Source: Micromonospora rubida (lineage in GTDB: Bacteria; Actinomycetota; Actinomycetes; Mycobacteriales; Micromonosporaceae). Taken from it: a DNA stretch of 64,000 nt. Location: the NCBI RefSeq assembly GCF_009908295.1, contig NZ_JAAALO010000003.1:434001-498000 (forward strand), written 5' to 3'. Below are positions 25,428-34,700 of the stretch, one piece after another. Numbering within the stretch: position 1 is the first letter of the stretch; each line of letters opens with the position of its first letter. The notes under the pieces are model-generated. The model saw only the letters and a program-made list of their open reading frames with translations. It did not search any database and was not told where the DNA came from. The translations under genes and the position numbers were made by a program.

Positions 25428-26981
25428 TCACATGGGTGGGGAGGTTGGCGGTGGCTCCGGCGGCAGGCTCGGGGCCAGCCGTCGCAGCGACGTGAACGTC
25501 GGGATGAGCGCGTCGTACAGCTCGGAGAAGAGCGGAAGCAGGGCGGCGTAGACGGCGGCGGCGGTCGGGTCGGGGTGCACGGTCTCGTCGATCTTTACGA
25601 GGTCGGCGGCGACGTCGACGGACGCGATCAGGTCGAGGGCCTGCATGCCCAGCAGCGCCGCGCCGAAGCTGGACCCCTCGTGGCCGGCCGGGAACCGCAC
25701 CGGCATGCCGAGCGCGTCGGCGAGCATCTGCCGCCACAGCGGGCTGCGGGCGAAGCCCCCGCTGGCCCGCACCTCCCGCACCTCGTTGCCGGCGGCCCGC
25801 ACCGACGACAGCACCAGGGCGAGCTGCTGGCAGACCCCCTCCAGCGCCGCCCGCACCAGGTGCTCGCGGCGGTGGCCGTGGGTCAACCCGACGTACGCCC
25901 CGCGCGGCAGCGCGCTCCAGTGCGGGGCGCGCTCGCTGAGCAGGTACGGCAGCATGATCAGCCCGCCGGAGCCGACGGGCGCGTGGGCGGCCAGGTCGAG
26001 CAGGTTCTCCTCGAACTCCTCGCCGAGCTCGGGGGCGAGCGCGTCGCCGGCCCACTGCAACACGATCCCGCCGTTGTTGATCGCGCCGCCGACCACCCAG
26101 CGGTCCTCGGTCAGCGCGTAGCAGAACACCCCGCCGAGCGGGTCGACGGCGGGGCGTTCCACCATCACCCGCATCGCTCCGCTGGTGCCGATCGAGCAGG
26201 CCACCACGCCGGGGTGCACCGCGCCGAGGCCCAGGTTGGCCAGCGGGCCGTCGCCGGCGCCGACCACGATCGGGGTGTCCGCCGGCAGGCCGGTCGCGGC
26301 GGCGGCCTCCGCGGTGAGCCCCGGCAGCACGGTGGTGGTCGGAACGAGCTGCGGGAGCTGCTCCTCGGTGATCCCGGCGACGCGCAGCGCCTCGGCGTCC
26401 CAGGCGAGCCTCCGGATGTCCATCAGGCCGCTGGCGGAGGCGACGGAGTGGTCGGTGACCAGCGTCTCGCACAGCCGCAGCAGCACATAGTCCTTGATGC
26501 TGACCCAGTGGGCGACCCGCTCGAACAGTTTCGGCTCCTGCTCGGCGAACCAGACCAGCTTCGGCAGCGGCGCCATCGGGTGCACCGGGGTGCCGGTTCG
26601 CCGGTGCAGCGCCAGCCCCGACGGGACCGCCCGCAGCCGCTCTGCCTGCCGGCTGGCGCGGGAGTCCGCCCAGGTCACCGACGCGGTCAGCGGCTTACCG
26701 TCCGGGTCGAGCCCGATCAGGCTGTGCATCGCGGTGCTGAACGACAGCCCGGCGATCGGCCCGGGCAGCTCCGCCACCACCGCGCGGACCGTCTCCACCA
26801 CCGCGTCGAAGATCAGCAGGGGGTCCTGCTCGGCGTAGCCGGGGTGCGGCTCGTCCAACGGGTAGCCGACGGAGTGGGTGGCGAGCTGCCGGCCGTCCGT
26901 GTCGAACGCGACGCTCTTGGTGCTGGTGGTGCCGATGTCGACCCCGATCACGACACGCGGGCGCTGGTCCGGGCCGGTCAC
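25428..26981 (-). CDS. gntK: Gluconokinase (FGGY family)
   Basis: A 517-residue FGGY sugar kinase: the phosphate-1 motif IGVDIGTTSTKSVAFD is at residues 10-25, and ASGGFARSPLWRQMLADALG plus EGSSFGAALLG are at the C-terminal adenosine site. Coupled with GntP it should phosphorylate gluconate to 6-phosphogluconate, feeding the pentose phosphate pathway. GTG at 26981 is preceded by GGGGGG at a proper distance. No GntR-type repressor is adjacent, so regulation must come from elsewhere. The 3' end codes for a Pro-rich tail. A FGGY kinase of another sugar acid is the alternative. Confidence 0.9.
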   Translation of the reverse strand: MTGPDQRPRVVIGVDIGTTSTKSVAFDTDGRQLATHSVGYPLDEPHPGYAEQDPLLIFDAVVETVRAVVAELPGPIAGLSFSTAMHSLIGLDPDGKPLTASVTWADSRASRQAERLRAVPSGLALHRRTGTPVHPMAPLPKLVWFAEQEPKLFERVAHWVSIKDYVLLRLCETLVTDHSVASASGLMDIRRLAWDAEALRVAGITEEQLPQLVPTTTVLPGLTAEAAAATGLPADTPIVVGAGDGPLANLGLGAVHPGVVACSIGTSGAMRVMVERPAVDPLGGVFCYALTEDRWVVGGAINNGGIVLQWAGDALAPELGEEFEENLLDLAAHAPVGSGGLIMLPYLLSERAPHWSALPRGAYVGLTHGHRREHLVRAALEGVCQQLALVLSSVRAAGNEVREVRASGGFARSPLWRQMLADALGMPVRFPAGHEGSSFGAALLGMQALDLIASVDVAADLVKIDETVHPDPTAAAVYAALLPLFSELYDALIPTFTSLRRLAPSLPPEPPPTSPPM

Positions 26982-27239
26982 GGGTCCCCCCTTCGCGTTG
27001 GTGCTGCCGGCGCGGCATCGCGGCCCGGCTGCGGCTGACGTTACCCAGTGATCCACCGATCCACACGGCGTCGCCGAGGACCGCCGAAAGAACGTGAATC
27101 GACGCGGCGTCATCCGCTTCTCGTCCGCTCTTGTCCACCGATCAGGTGATTCGCCCGCTTCGCCGGGTCCGTTCGGTCGGTCGGCGCCGTTGATCCGGAT
27201 GACACCCCGGTTGGCGGCTCGCGCGGCTAAGGAGTCGGC

Positions 27240-28397
27240 GTGGCGAAGACTGATTCGACGGGTTCCACGTGGCGGTACCGGTGGGCGTACCGGCAGAACG
27301 AACGACGACAGCGGACGTACCGCGGCGCCGAGCAGGCGTGGCGGCGGCGCGACGAGGAGCTGCGGCGGCTGCGCGCGGTGGCGGTCGACTTCGGCCGGCG
27401 CGCGACGGCAGGCATCGGCCTGCCCCTGGAACTCGCCCCCGGCGAGCTGGTCCACTGGGCGCTGCCCGCCGCGCAACTGGTCGAGCTGCGGCACACCGCC
27501 GTGCTCCCCGCCCCCGACCTCAGCGTCGACCCGGCCCGGCCGGCGCTGCACCACCGACGCCCCGACGGGGTCAAGGTCACCGACGCCGGGATCGCCGTGC
27601 TCACCGACCGCCGGCTGGTCCTGCTCGGCGGGCGCGGCCGGCGCGACTGGGCGTACGGGAAGATGACCGGGCTGGCCCACGACCCGGCGGCGCCGGTCAC
27701 GCTGATCCAGGTCCTCGACCGGCGGCGCACCTCTGGGCTGCTGCTGCCCGCCGAGGCCGCCGCCGAGTTCCGGTTCACCCTCGCCCTGGCCTTCGCCGAC
27801 GCCATCGAGCAGCGGGGAGCCGTGCTCGCCCAGCTCGACGAGCTGATCGCCGAACACGACCAGACCCGGCCGTTCCGCCCTGCCATCGCCACCCCCGGCC
27901 AGGCCCGGATCACCGCCGCCGTGCCGGGCGGCCGGCGTACCGTCGCGGTGGCCGCCGCCGCGGCGCTGCTGCTGCCCGCGGTGCTCTTCGAGTCGGACCC
28001 GCCGGTGCGGCCCGGCTCGGACGTCGCCGCCGCCGCGACCGCAGCCCTCACCCCGACCCCCGCCCCCGCCACCACCCCGCCCGCGCGCGCGAGCTCCCGT
28101 GCCGCCGCCGTCGGCCGGGCCGCCCCCAAGCAGCCCCGGCGCGGCACCGCGTCACCCACCCCGGTGCGCGACGGGTTCTGCGGCGCCCCGGCCAACCCGT
28201 TCGGGTACGACTACTGCGGCGGCTCCCGCATCCGCAAGCCGGACGTGCGGGTGTGCGACTACTTCGACTGCGGGCAGGACTTCTGGGCCGGCCGGGGGTA
28301 CCTGGTGCAGTGCCGCGACGGGGCGCTCAGCCTCACCGGGGGGCGTGCCGACGCGTGCGCCACCCACGACGGGCTCCGCCGCACGGTCTGGACCTGA
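27240..28397 (+). CDS. Membrane protein with Cys-rich DUF3761-like C-terminus
   Basis: A 385-residue protein starting at GTG 27240 behind AAGGAG. Residues 1-230 are cytoplasmic and Arg-rich, with a beta-rich part (VKVTDAGIAVLTDRRLVLLG) like PH-type or DUF-type membrane-proximal modules. One membrane helix (about 232-250) leads to a Thr/Pro/Ala linker. The outer domain holds six Cys, with FCGAPANPFGYDYCGG, VCDYFDCGQDFW and CRDGALSLTGGRADACATH. The end fits the small Cys-paired domain DUF3761. It should be a sensor or cell-surface protein with disulfides; its role is unknown. Confidence 0.7.
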   Translation: MAKTDSTGSTWRYRWAYRQNERRQRTYRGAEQAWRRRDEELRRLRAVAVDFGRRATAGIGLPLELAPGELVHWALPAAQLVELRHTAVLPAPDLSVDPARPALHHRRPDGVKVTDAGIAVLTDRRLVLLGGRGRRDWAYGKMTGLAHDPAAPVTLIQVLDRRRTSGLLLPAEAAAEFRFTLALAFADAIEQRGAVLAQLDELIAEHDQTRPFRPAIATPGQARITAAVPGGRRTVAVAAAAALLLPAVLFESDPPVRPGSDVAAAATAALTPTPAPATTPPARASSRAAAVGRAAPKQPRRGTASPTPVRDGFCGAPANPFGYDYCGGSRIRKPDVRVCDYFDCGQDFWAGRGYLVQCRDGALSLTGGRADACATHDGLRRTVWT

Positions 28398-28456
28398 GCC
28401 CGCCCCCGCCCTGCCCCGGCCCGGCGGGGTGGCGCGGGTGTCGCACCATCGGCGAC

Positions 28457-28828
28457 GTGATCAATCTGAAGCGGAACCACCACCGCAAGAAGAAGCGTCG
28501 GGGCGACTCCTGCACCGACTGCGACTGCGATGGCCCGGACTGCTGCGACTTCGGGCTGTTCTCGTTCATGCTGACCCTCGGCTCGGTGGCCGCCGGGGCG
28601 ACCCGCGCGCCCGTCGTCGACCGGGTCGGCCGGGCCGCGATCCTCGGCTACCGGCGCTGGCTGTCGCACCGCTGGCCGGGCCAGTGCCGCTACACCCCGA
28701 CGTGCAGCGCGTACGGGCTGGCCGCCGTCGAGCGGCACGGCCTTGCGATGGGCGGGCGGATGGCCGCCGAGCGGCTGCGCCGCTGCAAGCCCCACGTGCC
28801 CCGGGGCACCCACGACCCGGTCCACTGA
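28457..28828 (+). CDS. yidD: YidD, membrane protein insertion efficiency factor
   Basis: A 123-residue YidD-family protein. The signature is AAILGYRRWLSHRWPG, CRYTPTCSAYGLAAVERHG and RLRRCKPHVPRG. YidD helps YidC insert and fold inner-membrane proteins. GTG at 28457 adds an N-terminal extension of about 50 residues to the usual 70-80 aa protein: a basic patch (KRNHHRKKKRR) and a cluster of five Cys (SCTDCDCDGPDCCDF), which is odd and could bind metal. It is not next to rpmH/rnpA as YidD usually is, so this may be a second, specialised copy. Confidence 0.85.
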   Translation: MINLKRNHHRKKKRRGDSCTDCDCDGPDCCDFGLFSFMLTLGSVAAGATRAPVVDRVGRAAILGYRRWLSHRWPGQCRYTPTCSAYGLAAVERHGLAMGGRMAAERLRRCKPHVPRGTHDPVH

Positions 28829-28860
28829 CCGCCCCGAGCCGCCCTGCCCTGCGCCCCGCG

Positions 28861-28920
28861 CCGCCCTTTACCGGCCCGCGCCGCCCTCTACCGGCCCGCG
28901 CCGCCCTCTACCGGCCCGCG
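28861..28920. repeat. 20-nt tandem repeat, three copies
   Basis: CCGCCCTCTACCGGCCCGCG is repeated head to tail at 28861, 28881 and 28901 (the first with TTTA for TCTA), followed by degenerate parts to about 28960. It fills the spacer between yidD and the convergent VOC gene. Confidence 0.9.
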
Positions 28921-28971
28921 CCGCCTCCACCGCCCCGAGCCGCTCCGGCCGTTTCGGCGGCCGGGGCGGCG

Positions 28972-29406
28972 TCAGGCGGTGCCGAAGTCGGGGACGGTCA
29001 GGGTGCCGTCGGCGGCGAGCGGGAAGCCCGGGTTCCAGGCGATCTCCCACAGGTGCCCGTCCGGGTCGGCGAAGTAGCCGGCGTACCCGCCGTAGAAGGT
29101 CTCCCGGGCGGGCCTGGTGACCGTCGCGCCGGCCTCGACCGCCGCCCCGATCACCTCGTCGACCTCCTCGCGGGACCGGACGTTCTGCGCCAGGCTCAGG
29201 CCGCCGAAGCCGCCCGCGCCCGCGTCGCCGATGCCGGCGTCGGCGGCCAGCTCGTCCCGCGCCCACAGCACGACGGCGAGGCCGCCGGCCTGGAAGAAGA
29301 CGGTCTGCTCGACCTCCTGACCGCGCCAGCCGAGCCGCTCGTAGAAGGCACGGGCGCGGGGCAGGTCGGCGACGCCGAGGGTGACGAGGCTGATCCGCTG
29401 TTCCAT
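28972..29406 (-). CDS. VOC (glyoxalase/bleomycin-resistance-like) family protein
   Basis: A 144-residue protein with two VOC beta-alpha-beta-beta-beta modules. The first begins ISLVTLGVADLPRARAFYERLGW; the second contains YAGYFADPDGHLWEIAWNPGF with the metal-binding Glu of the family. Such proteins are small metal-dependent lyases, isomerases or drug-binding proteins; the substrate cannot be told from sequence. ATG at 29406 fits the domain boundary. Upstream lies the long spacer with repeat element B. Confidence 0.9.
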   Translation of the reverse strand: MEQRISLVTLGVADLPRARAFYERLGWRGQEVEQTVFFQAGGLAVVLWARDELAADAGIGDAGAGGFGGLSLAQNVRSREEVDEVIGAAVEAGATVTRPARETFYGGYAGYFADPDGHLWEIAWNPGFPLAADGTLTVPDFGTA

Positions 29407-29543
29407 CCCCGCACCGTACCGCCGGCCTGGGGCCGGCTCACTCGGGCTGGTTCGGTCGGGGGACGCCCTCCCAACGCCAGTGGGTGAGTACGGGACGGCC
29501 TGGCAGCTCGCCCCGACCGGTGGCCCAGAGCAGCGTCGCCCAC

Positions 29544-29622
29544 GGGTCGGCCCCGCCGGGTCGGCCCCGCCGGGTCGGCCCCGCCGGGTCGGCCCCGCCG
29601 GGTCGGCCCCGCCGGGTCGGCC
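29544..29622. repeat. 14-nt tandem repeat beside element B
   Basis: Five complete copies of GGGTCGGCCCCGCC from 29544 to 29613 and a partial sixth that runs into palindromic element B. The unit length is not a multiple of three, so this is not a coding repeat. Confidence 0.9.
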
Positions 29623-29769
29623 TACCCTCCGTTGGCCCCTATGGAGCTGCCCCGTTTGTGCTACCGATGGAGCGGGCGCGTAGACGGGGCAGCTCCATAG
29701 GGGCCGAAGGGCAGGTCCCGACCGGATGCGGGGCGCGATCGTCCGGCCGCCACCCGACTGCCCGGTGCG
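29619..29769. repeat. Palindromic repeat element B (151-bp copy)
   Basis: Arms at 29634-29655 and 29684-29705 are perfect 22-nt inverted repeats with a 28-nt loop starting TTGTGCTACC. From 29619 to 29769 the DNA is nearly identical to the reverse complement of 55935-56086: I see one 1-nt indel and two substitutions. So this is a mobile or duplicated unit larger than the hairpin itself. The surrounding spacer 29407-29845 holds no gene. Confidence 0.9.
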
Positions 29770-29845
29770 CGGGGCGGCACGGGGCAGCACGGGGCGACAT
29801 AGCGGCGACCCTCCCAGGACTTCGCGGGGGAGGAGGCTGGTCATT

Positions 29846-29992
29846 TCACGTCCAACAAATCGCGTCCATGGTCCGATGGACGTCCCGGCCCTCGGCCGCG
29901 ACGAGGTCGGTGAGCAACTCGATCACCGTCGTCTTGTCGACGCCGCTCAGGCCGCCGACGCCGCTCAGGCCGCCGGCGAGGACGAACCAGTG
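29846..29992 (-). pseudogene. P-loop kinase fragment (dTMP-kinase-like)
   Basis: A minus-strand frame without a start reads WFVLAGGLSGVGGLSGVDKT, then TVIELLTDLVAAEGRDV, and stops. The beginning is a P-loop of the thymidylate-kinase type (LAGGLSGVGKTT), damaged by an 18-nt tandem duplication (29938-29955 and 29956-29973) and a Gly to Asp change before the Lys. It begins at the end of the radical SAM gene. Only about 48 codons remain of a usual ~200. It must be non-functional. Confidence 0.5.
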
Positions 29993-29993
29993 G

Positions 29994-31511
29994 TCAGCGG
30001 CCGAACAGCCGCTCGTGCTGGGCCCGGGCCAGCTCCACCAGCCGGCGGCGCACGTGCGGCCACCCGACCTCCCCGAACCGGAGGCTGGCCGGGAAGTCGA
30101 ACTCGTCGCCGGTCCGCATCGCCTCGTCCAACCCGTCGGCGGTCAGCTCCCCGGCGCTGTGGTCCAGCAGCCGCGCCGGGTCGTACCGGCCCGTGGCCAG
30201 CAGCCGGCGCCACTGCGGGGTGCCGGGGTAGGGGCGGAACTCGAAGATGCTCGCCCGGAAGGTGCCGGGCGCGTTCTCGGTCAGGTCCCACAGCTCGCGT
30301 ACGTGCCGGACGGTCGCCTCCAGCTCGGCGCGCGTCTCGGTGGGCAGGCCGAGGACGAAGTGGCCCCTGACGTTGATGCCCCGGCGGGTGAGCCGGCTGA
30401 CCACGTCCCGGGTCAGCTCGGGCCTGATCCGCCTGCCGAGGTGGCCGAGCACCCGCTCGCTGCCGGACTCGATGCCGAGCGCGACCTCCCGGCAACCGTT
30501 CGCCGCGAGCGTCTCCAGCAGGGCGTCGTCGGCGCGGGCGAGGATGTTGATCCGGCCGGTGGCGTCCCAGACGTACCGGCCGCCGACGTCGGCCTCGGTG
30601 AACGCGGGCATGCAGTGCCGGACGAACCGCTCGTAGCCGAGGAAGAGTTCGTCGACGAACCGGAACGCCCGCACGCCGTACCGGACGTTGAGTTCGTCCA
30701 TCTCCGCGATGATGTTGGCCGGCTCCCGGGTGCGGATGGCGGCGTCCAGGTTGGCGCTGACGGCCGCGCCGCAGAACGAACACTCGTACGGGCAGCCGCG
30801 GGCGCCCACCATCGCCGCCTCCCATGGCCCGTCACCCGGTCGGTACGGGTCGGCGGCGAAGAACCGCCGGTCGACGAACGGCAGGGCGTTGACGTCCGGG
30901 GTCAGGTGCCAGGCCGTGCCTGGTACGCCGCCCGTGACCGGCGTACCCAGGATCGGGTCCCGCCACATCACGCCCGGAAGCCGTACCCGCTGTTGGTGGT
31001 CGTTCAGCAGCTCGACGAGCCGGGTCTCGGCCTCGCCGACGATCAGCGCCTCCAGGCGGGCGAACCGCGGGTCCGCGATGACCGCCTCCGGCCTTGCCTT
31101 CGCCTGGTGACCGCCGACCATGATCTGGATCTCGGGGTCGAGGCCGGCGGCGATGCGGGCGCTCAGCTCGTACGTCGGCGCCAGCAGGTTGAACCCCACC
31201 CAGCGGGGCGCGGCCTCGTTGACGATGCCCTGGATCTCCTCGACGCTGAGGCCGAGGGACTCCCCGTCGAGGACGCCCACGCTGAAGCCCTGCACGGTGG
31301 CGTAGGTGGCGAGGTAGCCCAAGCCGAGCACCGGCAGTGGGGAGTTGTTGACCCGGGGGCGGAGCGTGTAGTCGCGCAGCGGCGCGTTGACCAGCAGCAG
31401 GTCGAGCGGCGTGCCCGGCTCGACGCCGAGGATGGGCTGCTGCTCCGACGGCTGCGGACGGCCGGCAGGGGAGGGCGAGGGCGAGGGCGGTGTACCTGCC
31501 CAGGTGCTCAC
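29994..31511 (-). CDS. B12-binding-domain radical SAM enzyme
   Basis: A 505-residue protein. Residues 35-180 form a cobalamin-binding-like Rossmann domain (LLLVNAPLRDYTLRP, FNLLAPTYELSARIAAGL, IMVGGHQAKARPE, LIVGEAETRLVELL); the strict DxHxxG motif is absent. The radical SAM core starts with GARGCPYECSFCGAA, the CxxxCxxC that binds the 4Fe-4S cluster, and continues with ALGIESGSERVLGHLGR. Members of this class C/B-type group methylate or rearrange unactivated carbon, often in natural-product or cofactor pathways. No biosynthetic cluster is adjacent, so the substrate is open. GTG at 31511 lies 3 nt after a 20-codon open frame. Confidence 0.88.
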   Translation of the reverse strand: MSTWAGTPPSPSPSPAGRPQPSEQQPILGVEPGTPLDLLLVNAPLRDYTLRPRVNNSPLPVLGLGYLATYATVQGFSVGVLDGESLGLSVEEIQGIVNEAAPRWVGFNLLAPTYELSARIAAGLDPEIQIMVGGHQAKARPEAVIADPRFARLEALIVGEAETRLVELLNDHQQRVRLPGVMWRDPILGTPVTGGVPGTAWHLTPDVNALPFVDRRFFAADPYRPGDGPWEAAMVGARGCPYECSFCGAAVSANLDAAIRTREPANIIAEMDELNVRYGVRAFRFVDELFLGYERFVRHCMPAFTEADVGGRYVWDATGRINILARADDALLETLAANGCREVALGIESGSERVLGHLGRRIRPELTRDVVSRLTRRGINVRGHFVLGLPTETRAELEATVRHVRELWDLTENAPGTFRASIFEFRPYPGTPQWRRLLATGRYDPARLLDHSAGELTADGLDEAMRTGDEFDFPASLRFGEVGWPHVRRRLVELARAQHERLFGR

Positions 31512-31514
31512 CGG

Positions 31515-31577
31515 TCACTCGCCGTGGGCGAGGAAGGCGGTGACGGCGTACCGGGGTGGCCTGCGCCCGATCGCCAT
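31515..31577 (-). CDS. Possible 20-aa leader or small peptide
   Basis: ATG at 31577 opens 20 codons ending in TGA at 31515, three nt before the radical SAM start. GAGAG lies at suitable distance upstream. The peptide (MAIGRRPPRYAVTAFLAHGE) has a basic start and a hydrophobic middle. It could couple translation to the enzyme gene, or be its peptide substrate, or be chance. Confidence 0.3.
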   Translation of the reverse strand: MAIGRRPPRYAVTAFLAHGE

Positions 31578-31700
31578 GCCACTCTCGGTGTAGTCATCAT
31601 CGCTCAGGGTTAGCACACGTTTTGTGGATGGAGAAGGGTGAATGTCCTTCTCATCGGATGGTGCGACCCCGTCCCCGAGAGCGTCGGGCGGGAAGCACGA

Positions 31701-34700
31701 TCAGGCGGCGATCGTCCGGGCGGCGGAGTACATGTCGGCGGGTAGCGGATGGGCCAGCTCCCAGACGATCCGCATCGGCCGGTCCCCGCTGTGCTCCTGG
31801 TACGCCATCGGCCCGGCGTACAGGTAGGCCGGCGCACCGAGGTCCCGGTCCGGCACCCGGGTCTCCCGGACGAACAGGTGCACCGTCGACCCCTGCTTCT
31901 CGTGGTTGACGTACCGCTGCCCGGTCGTCGACACCGACGACGTGGTGCTCTGCGACTCCCACTGGAACAGCCGGTCCGTGATCGCCCGGTCCGCGTACAT
32001 GGTGGTGGGGGAGTAGTGCTGCTCCGACTTGACCAGCGTGACGAAGAACAGGTCCGCCCGCTCGGACTCAAGCCACTTCACGCCCTCGCGCAGCGACCCC
32101 GGGTTCGGCATCCCGAACGCCGCGCACGCCTCGTTGCGGCTGTACCGGGCGTGCACCCGCAGCGCCCCCGCCCGCGTGGTAACCCGGTGGATCCGCTCTC
32201 GTAGCACCTCGGCGACCTGGCGCAGCTCGACGCAGCGCGCCGGCTCCGCCCACAGCCGCGCCACCCGTTCGTCCCGCGAGGCCAGCGACGCGTTCGGCCC
32301 CCACAGGTCGAAGTGCAGCATGTTCCAGAGCCGGCCGGCTGCGGGCCGTTCACCGGCCGCGACCCGGGCCAGCAGGTCCAGCCGGTCGGTGTCGTCGAGG
32401 TGCAGCATCCGCCCGACCGCCCGCCCCAGCTCGCGGTCGTCCGAGCCGGGCGTCGACGCCTCAAGGCCGGCGAGCCGCCGCAGCCCGGTCCACCCGCCGA
32501 CCGACGCCGACCGGTACACGTCCTCGATCTCCAGCCCGGTCTCGCGCAGGAACCCGGCCAGGCTGACGTCCCCGAGCTGCCGCAGCTCCGCGACCAGGCC
32601 CTTCTTCGAGGTGGGCATGGCGCTCTTGAGGTTGCTCAGCACCACCTCCTTCGCCACCCGGTCCAGCTCGACGTGGCAGCCGCTCGGCAGGGAGGGGAAG
32701 CCCTGCTCGACGGCGTCCCTGATCGCCCGCCGGGTCACCCCGGTCAGCGCCCGCCAACGCAGGTCGAAGCGGAAGTTGGCGTGCTGCCCGCCGATGAAGT
32801 CCAGCACCGTGAGGCAGGGCTTGTCGTCGTCCAGCCGCAGGCCCCGGCCGAGCTGCTGAAGGAAGATCGTCGCGCTCTCGGTGGGCCGCAGCATCAGGAT
32901 CGTGTCGACCATCGGCAGGTCGACCCCCTCGTTGAACAGGTCCACCGTGAACAGCACGCGCAGCTTCCCGGCCTTGAACTCCCGAAGCAGCTCGTCCCGC
33001 GACCGTCCGGCGCGGTCCGCCCGGGAGGTCACCGCAGCCGACGGTACGCCCCGGCGGGTGAACCAGTCCGCCATGAACTCGGCGTGCCCGATTCCCACGC
33101 AGAACCCGAGTGCCCGCATCCGGTCCACGTCGACCTTGTCCCGCACGGCCTTGAGGATGAGCCGAGCCCGCGCCTCGTTGCCGGTGTAGACGCCGCCGAG
33201 GTCGCCCAGGTCGTATCCCAGGCCGCGCTTCCACCGCAGGTGCGACAGGTCCACGTCGTCGTGCAGCCCGAAATACTGGAACGGGGCCAGCAACTGCCGC
33301 TCAAGGGCCTCCCACAGGTGCAGCTCCACGGCGGCGTGGCCGTCGAACCACCGCCGAACATCGCCGCCGTCGGCCCGGTCGGGGGTCGCCGTCAGCCCGA
33401 GCAGTACGCGCGGCTCCAACCGATCCAGCAGTTGGGCGTACGTCGGCGCCTCCGCGTGGTGGAACTCGTCGACGATCACCATGTCGTACGCCTCGGGGTT
33501 GATTTCTCGTCGGTGCAGCGACTGGATCGAGGCGAAGACGTGCCGCCAGTCGGTCGGCTCCTTGCCGCCGACCAACAACTCGCCGAAGCTACCGTCGCCC
33601 ATCACCTGGCGGAACGTCGCGAGGCTCTGCTTGAGGATCTGCTCCTGGTGGGCGACGAAGAGCAGCGAGTCGACGGTCTTGCCGCGATGTAGCCGGCGGT
33701 AGTCCAGCGCCGCCACGACCGTCTTGCCGGTGCCGGTCGCCATCACCACCAGGTTCCGGTGCCGGCCGTGCACCTGCCGCTCGGCGTCCAGGTCGGCCAG
33801 GATCTCCGCCTGGTACGGGTACGGCCGCACGTCCAGATTCGAGATCTGGGTGACGCCGTCGTCCGACCGCTCGCCGCGCAGCGCCTGCCGCAGCCGCTCG
33901 GCGTCCCTGCCCGGCTCGTACGACTCGAACGCGGGGTCGTTCCAGTAGTCCTCGAACGTGGCGGTGAACGTGTCGATGACGTGCGGCTGCTCGATGTTCG
34001 AGATCCGGACGTTCCACTCCACCCCGTCGACGAGCGCGGCCTTGGACAGGTTCGACGAGCCGACGTACGCCGTGGTGGTGCCGTTGCCCCGGCGGAACAG
34101 CCATGCCTTGGCGTGCAGCCGGGTGGTCCTGGTCTCGTAGGAGACCTTGACGTCGGCGCCCAGCTCGGCGAGCCGGTCCAGCGCCCGCTGGTCGGTGGCG
34201 CCCAGGTACGTGGTGGTGATGACCCGCAGCTTGCCGCCTCGGCCGATCAGCTCGCGGATGGCCGGCTCGACGATGCGCAGGCCGTGCCACTTGATGAACG
34301 CGCAGAGCAGGTCGACGTGGCCGGCCGACGCCATCTCGTGGGTGACCTCGTGGCCGATCCGGGGCTGGTGGCGGCCGTTGACCAGGAGCGCTCCGGTGGA
34401 GAGCGGGGTGGTGGGGCGCTGCGGAAAGGCAGGCTGTGCGGGTGGGGTGGGTGGGGCGGCGATGGCGTGCAGGAGGTTCCGGGCGTCGGCGACCTGATCG
34501 TTGGGGCCGGCGGCGTCGGAGTTGAGATCCGCGATGGCGGTGGCGAGGCGGTTGGCCAGGTCGACCTGGCGGTGGATCTTGTCGTCGCCGTTGGGAACGG
34601 CTTGCAGGGCGCGGCTGATGAGGGTGGCGAGGTGACGGGTCAGGTGCTCGTAGGAGTCGGCGGGGTCCAGGGGGCGGTGCTGGACGAGGGCAGGATCGAG

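Noticed and set aside
29544..29622. CRISPR-like array
   Set aside because: Repeats are directly adjacent without spacers and only 14 nt long, so this is a simple tandem repeat.
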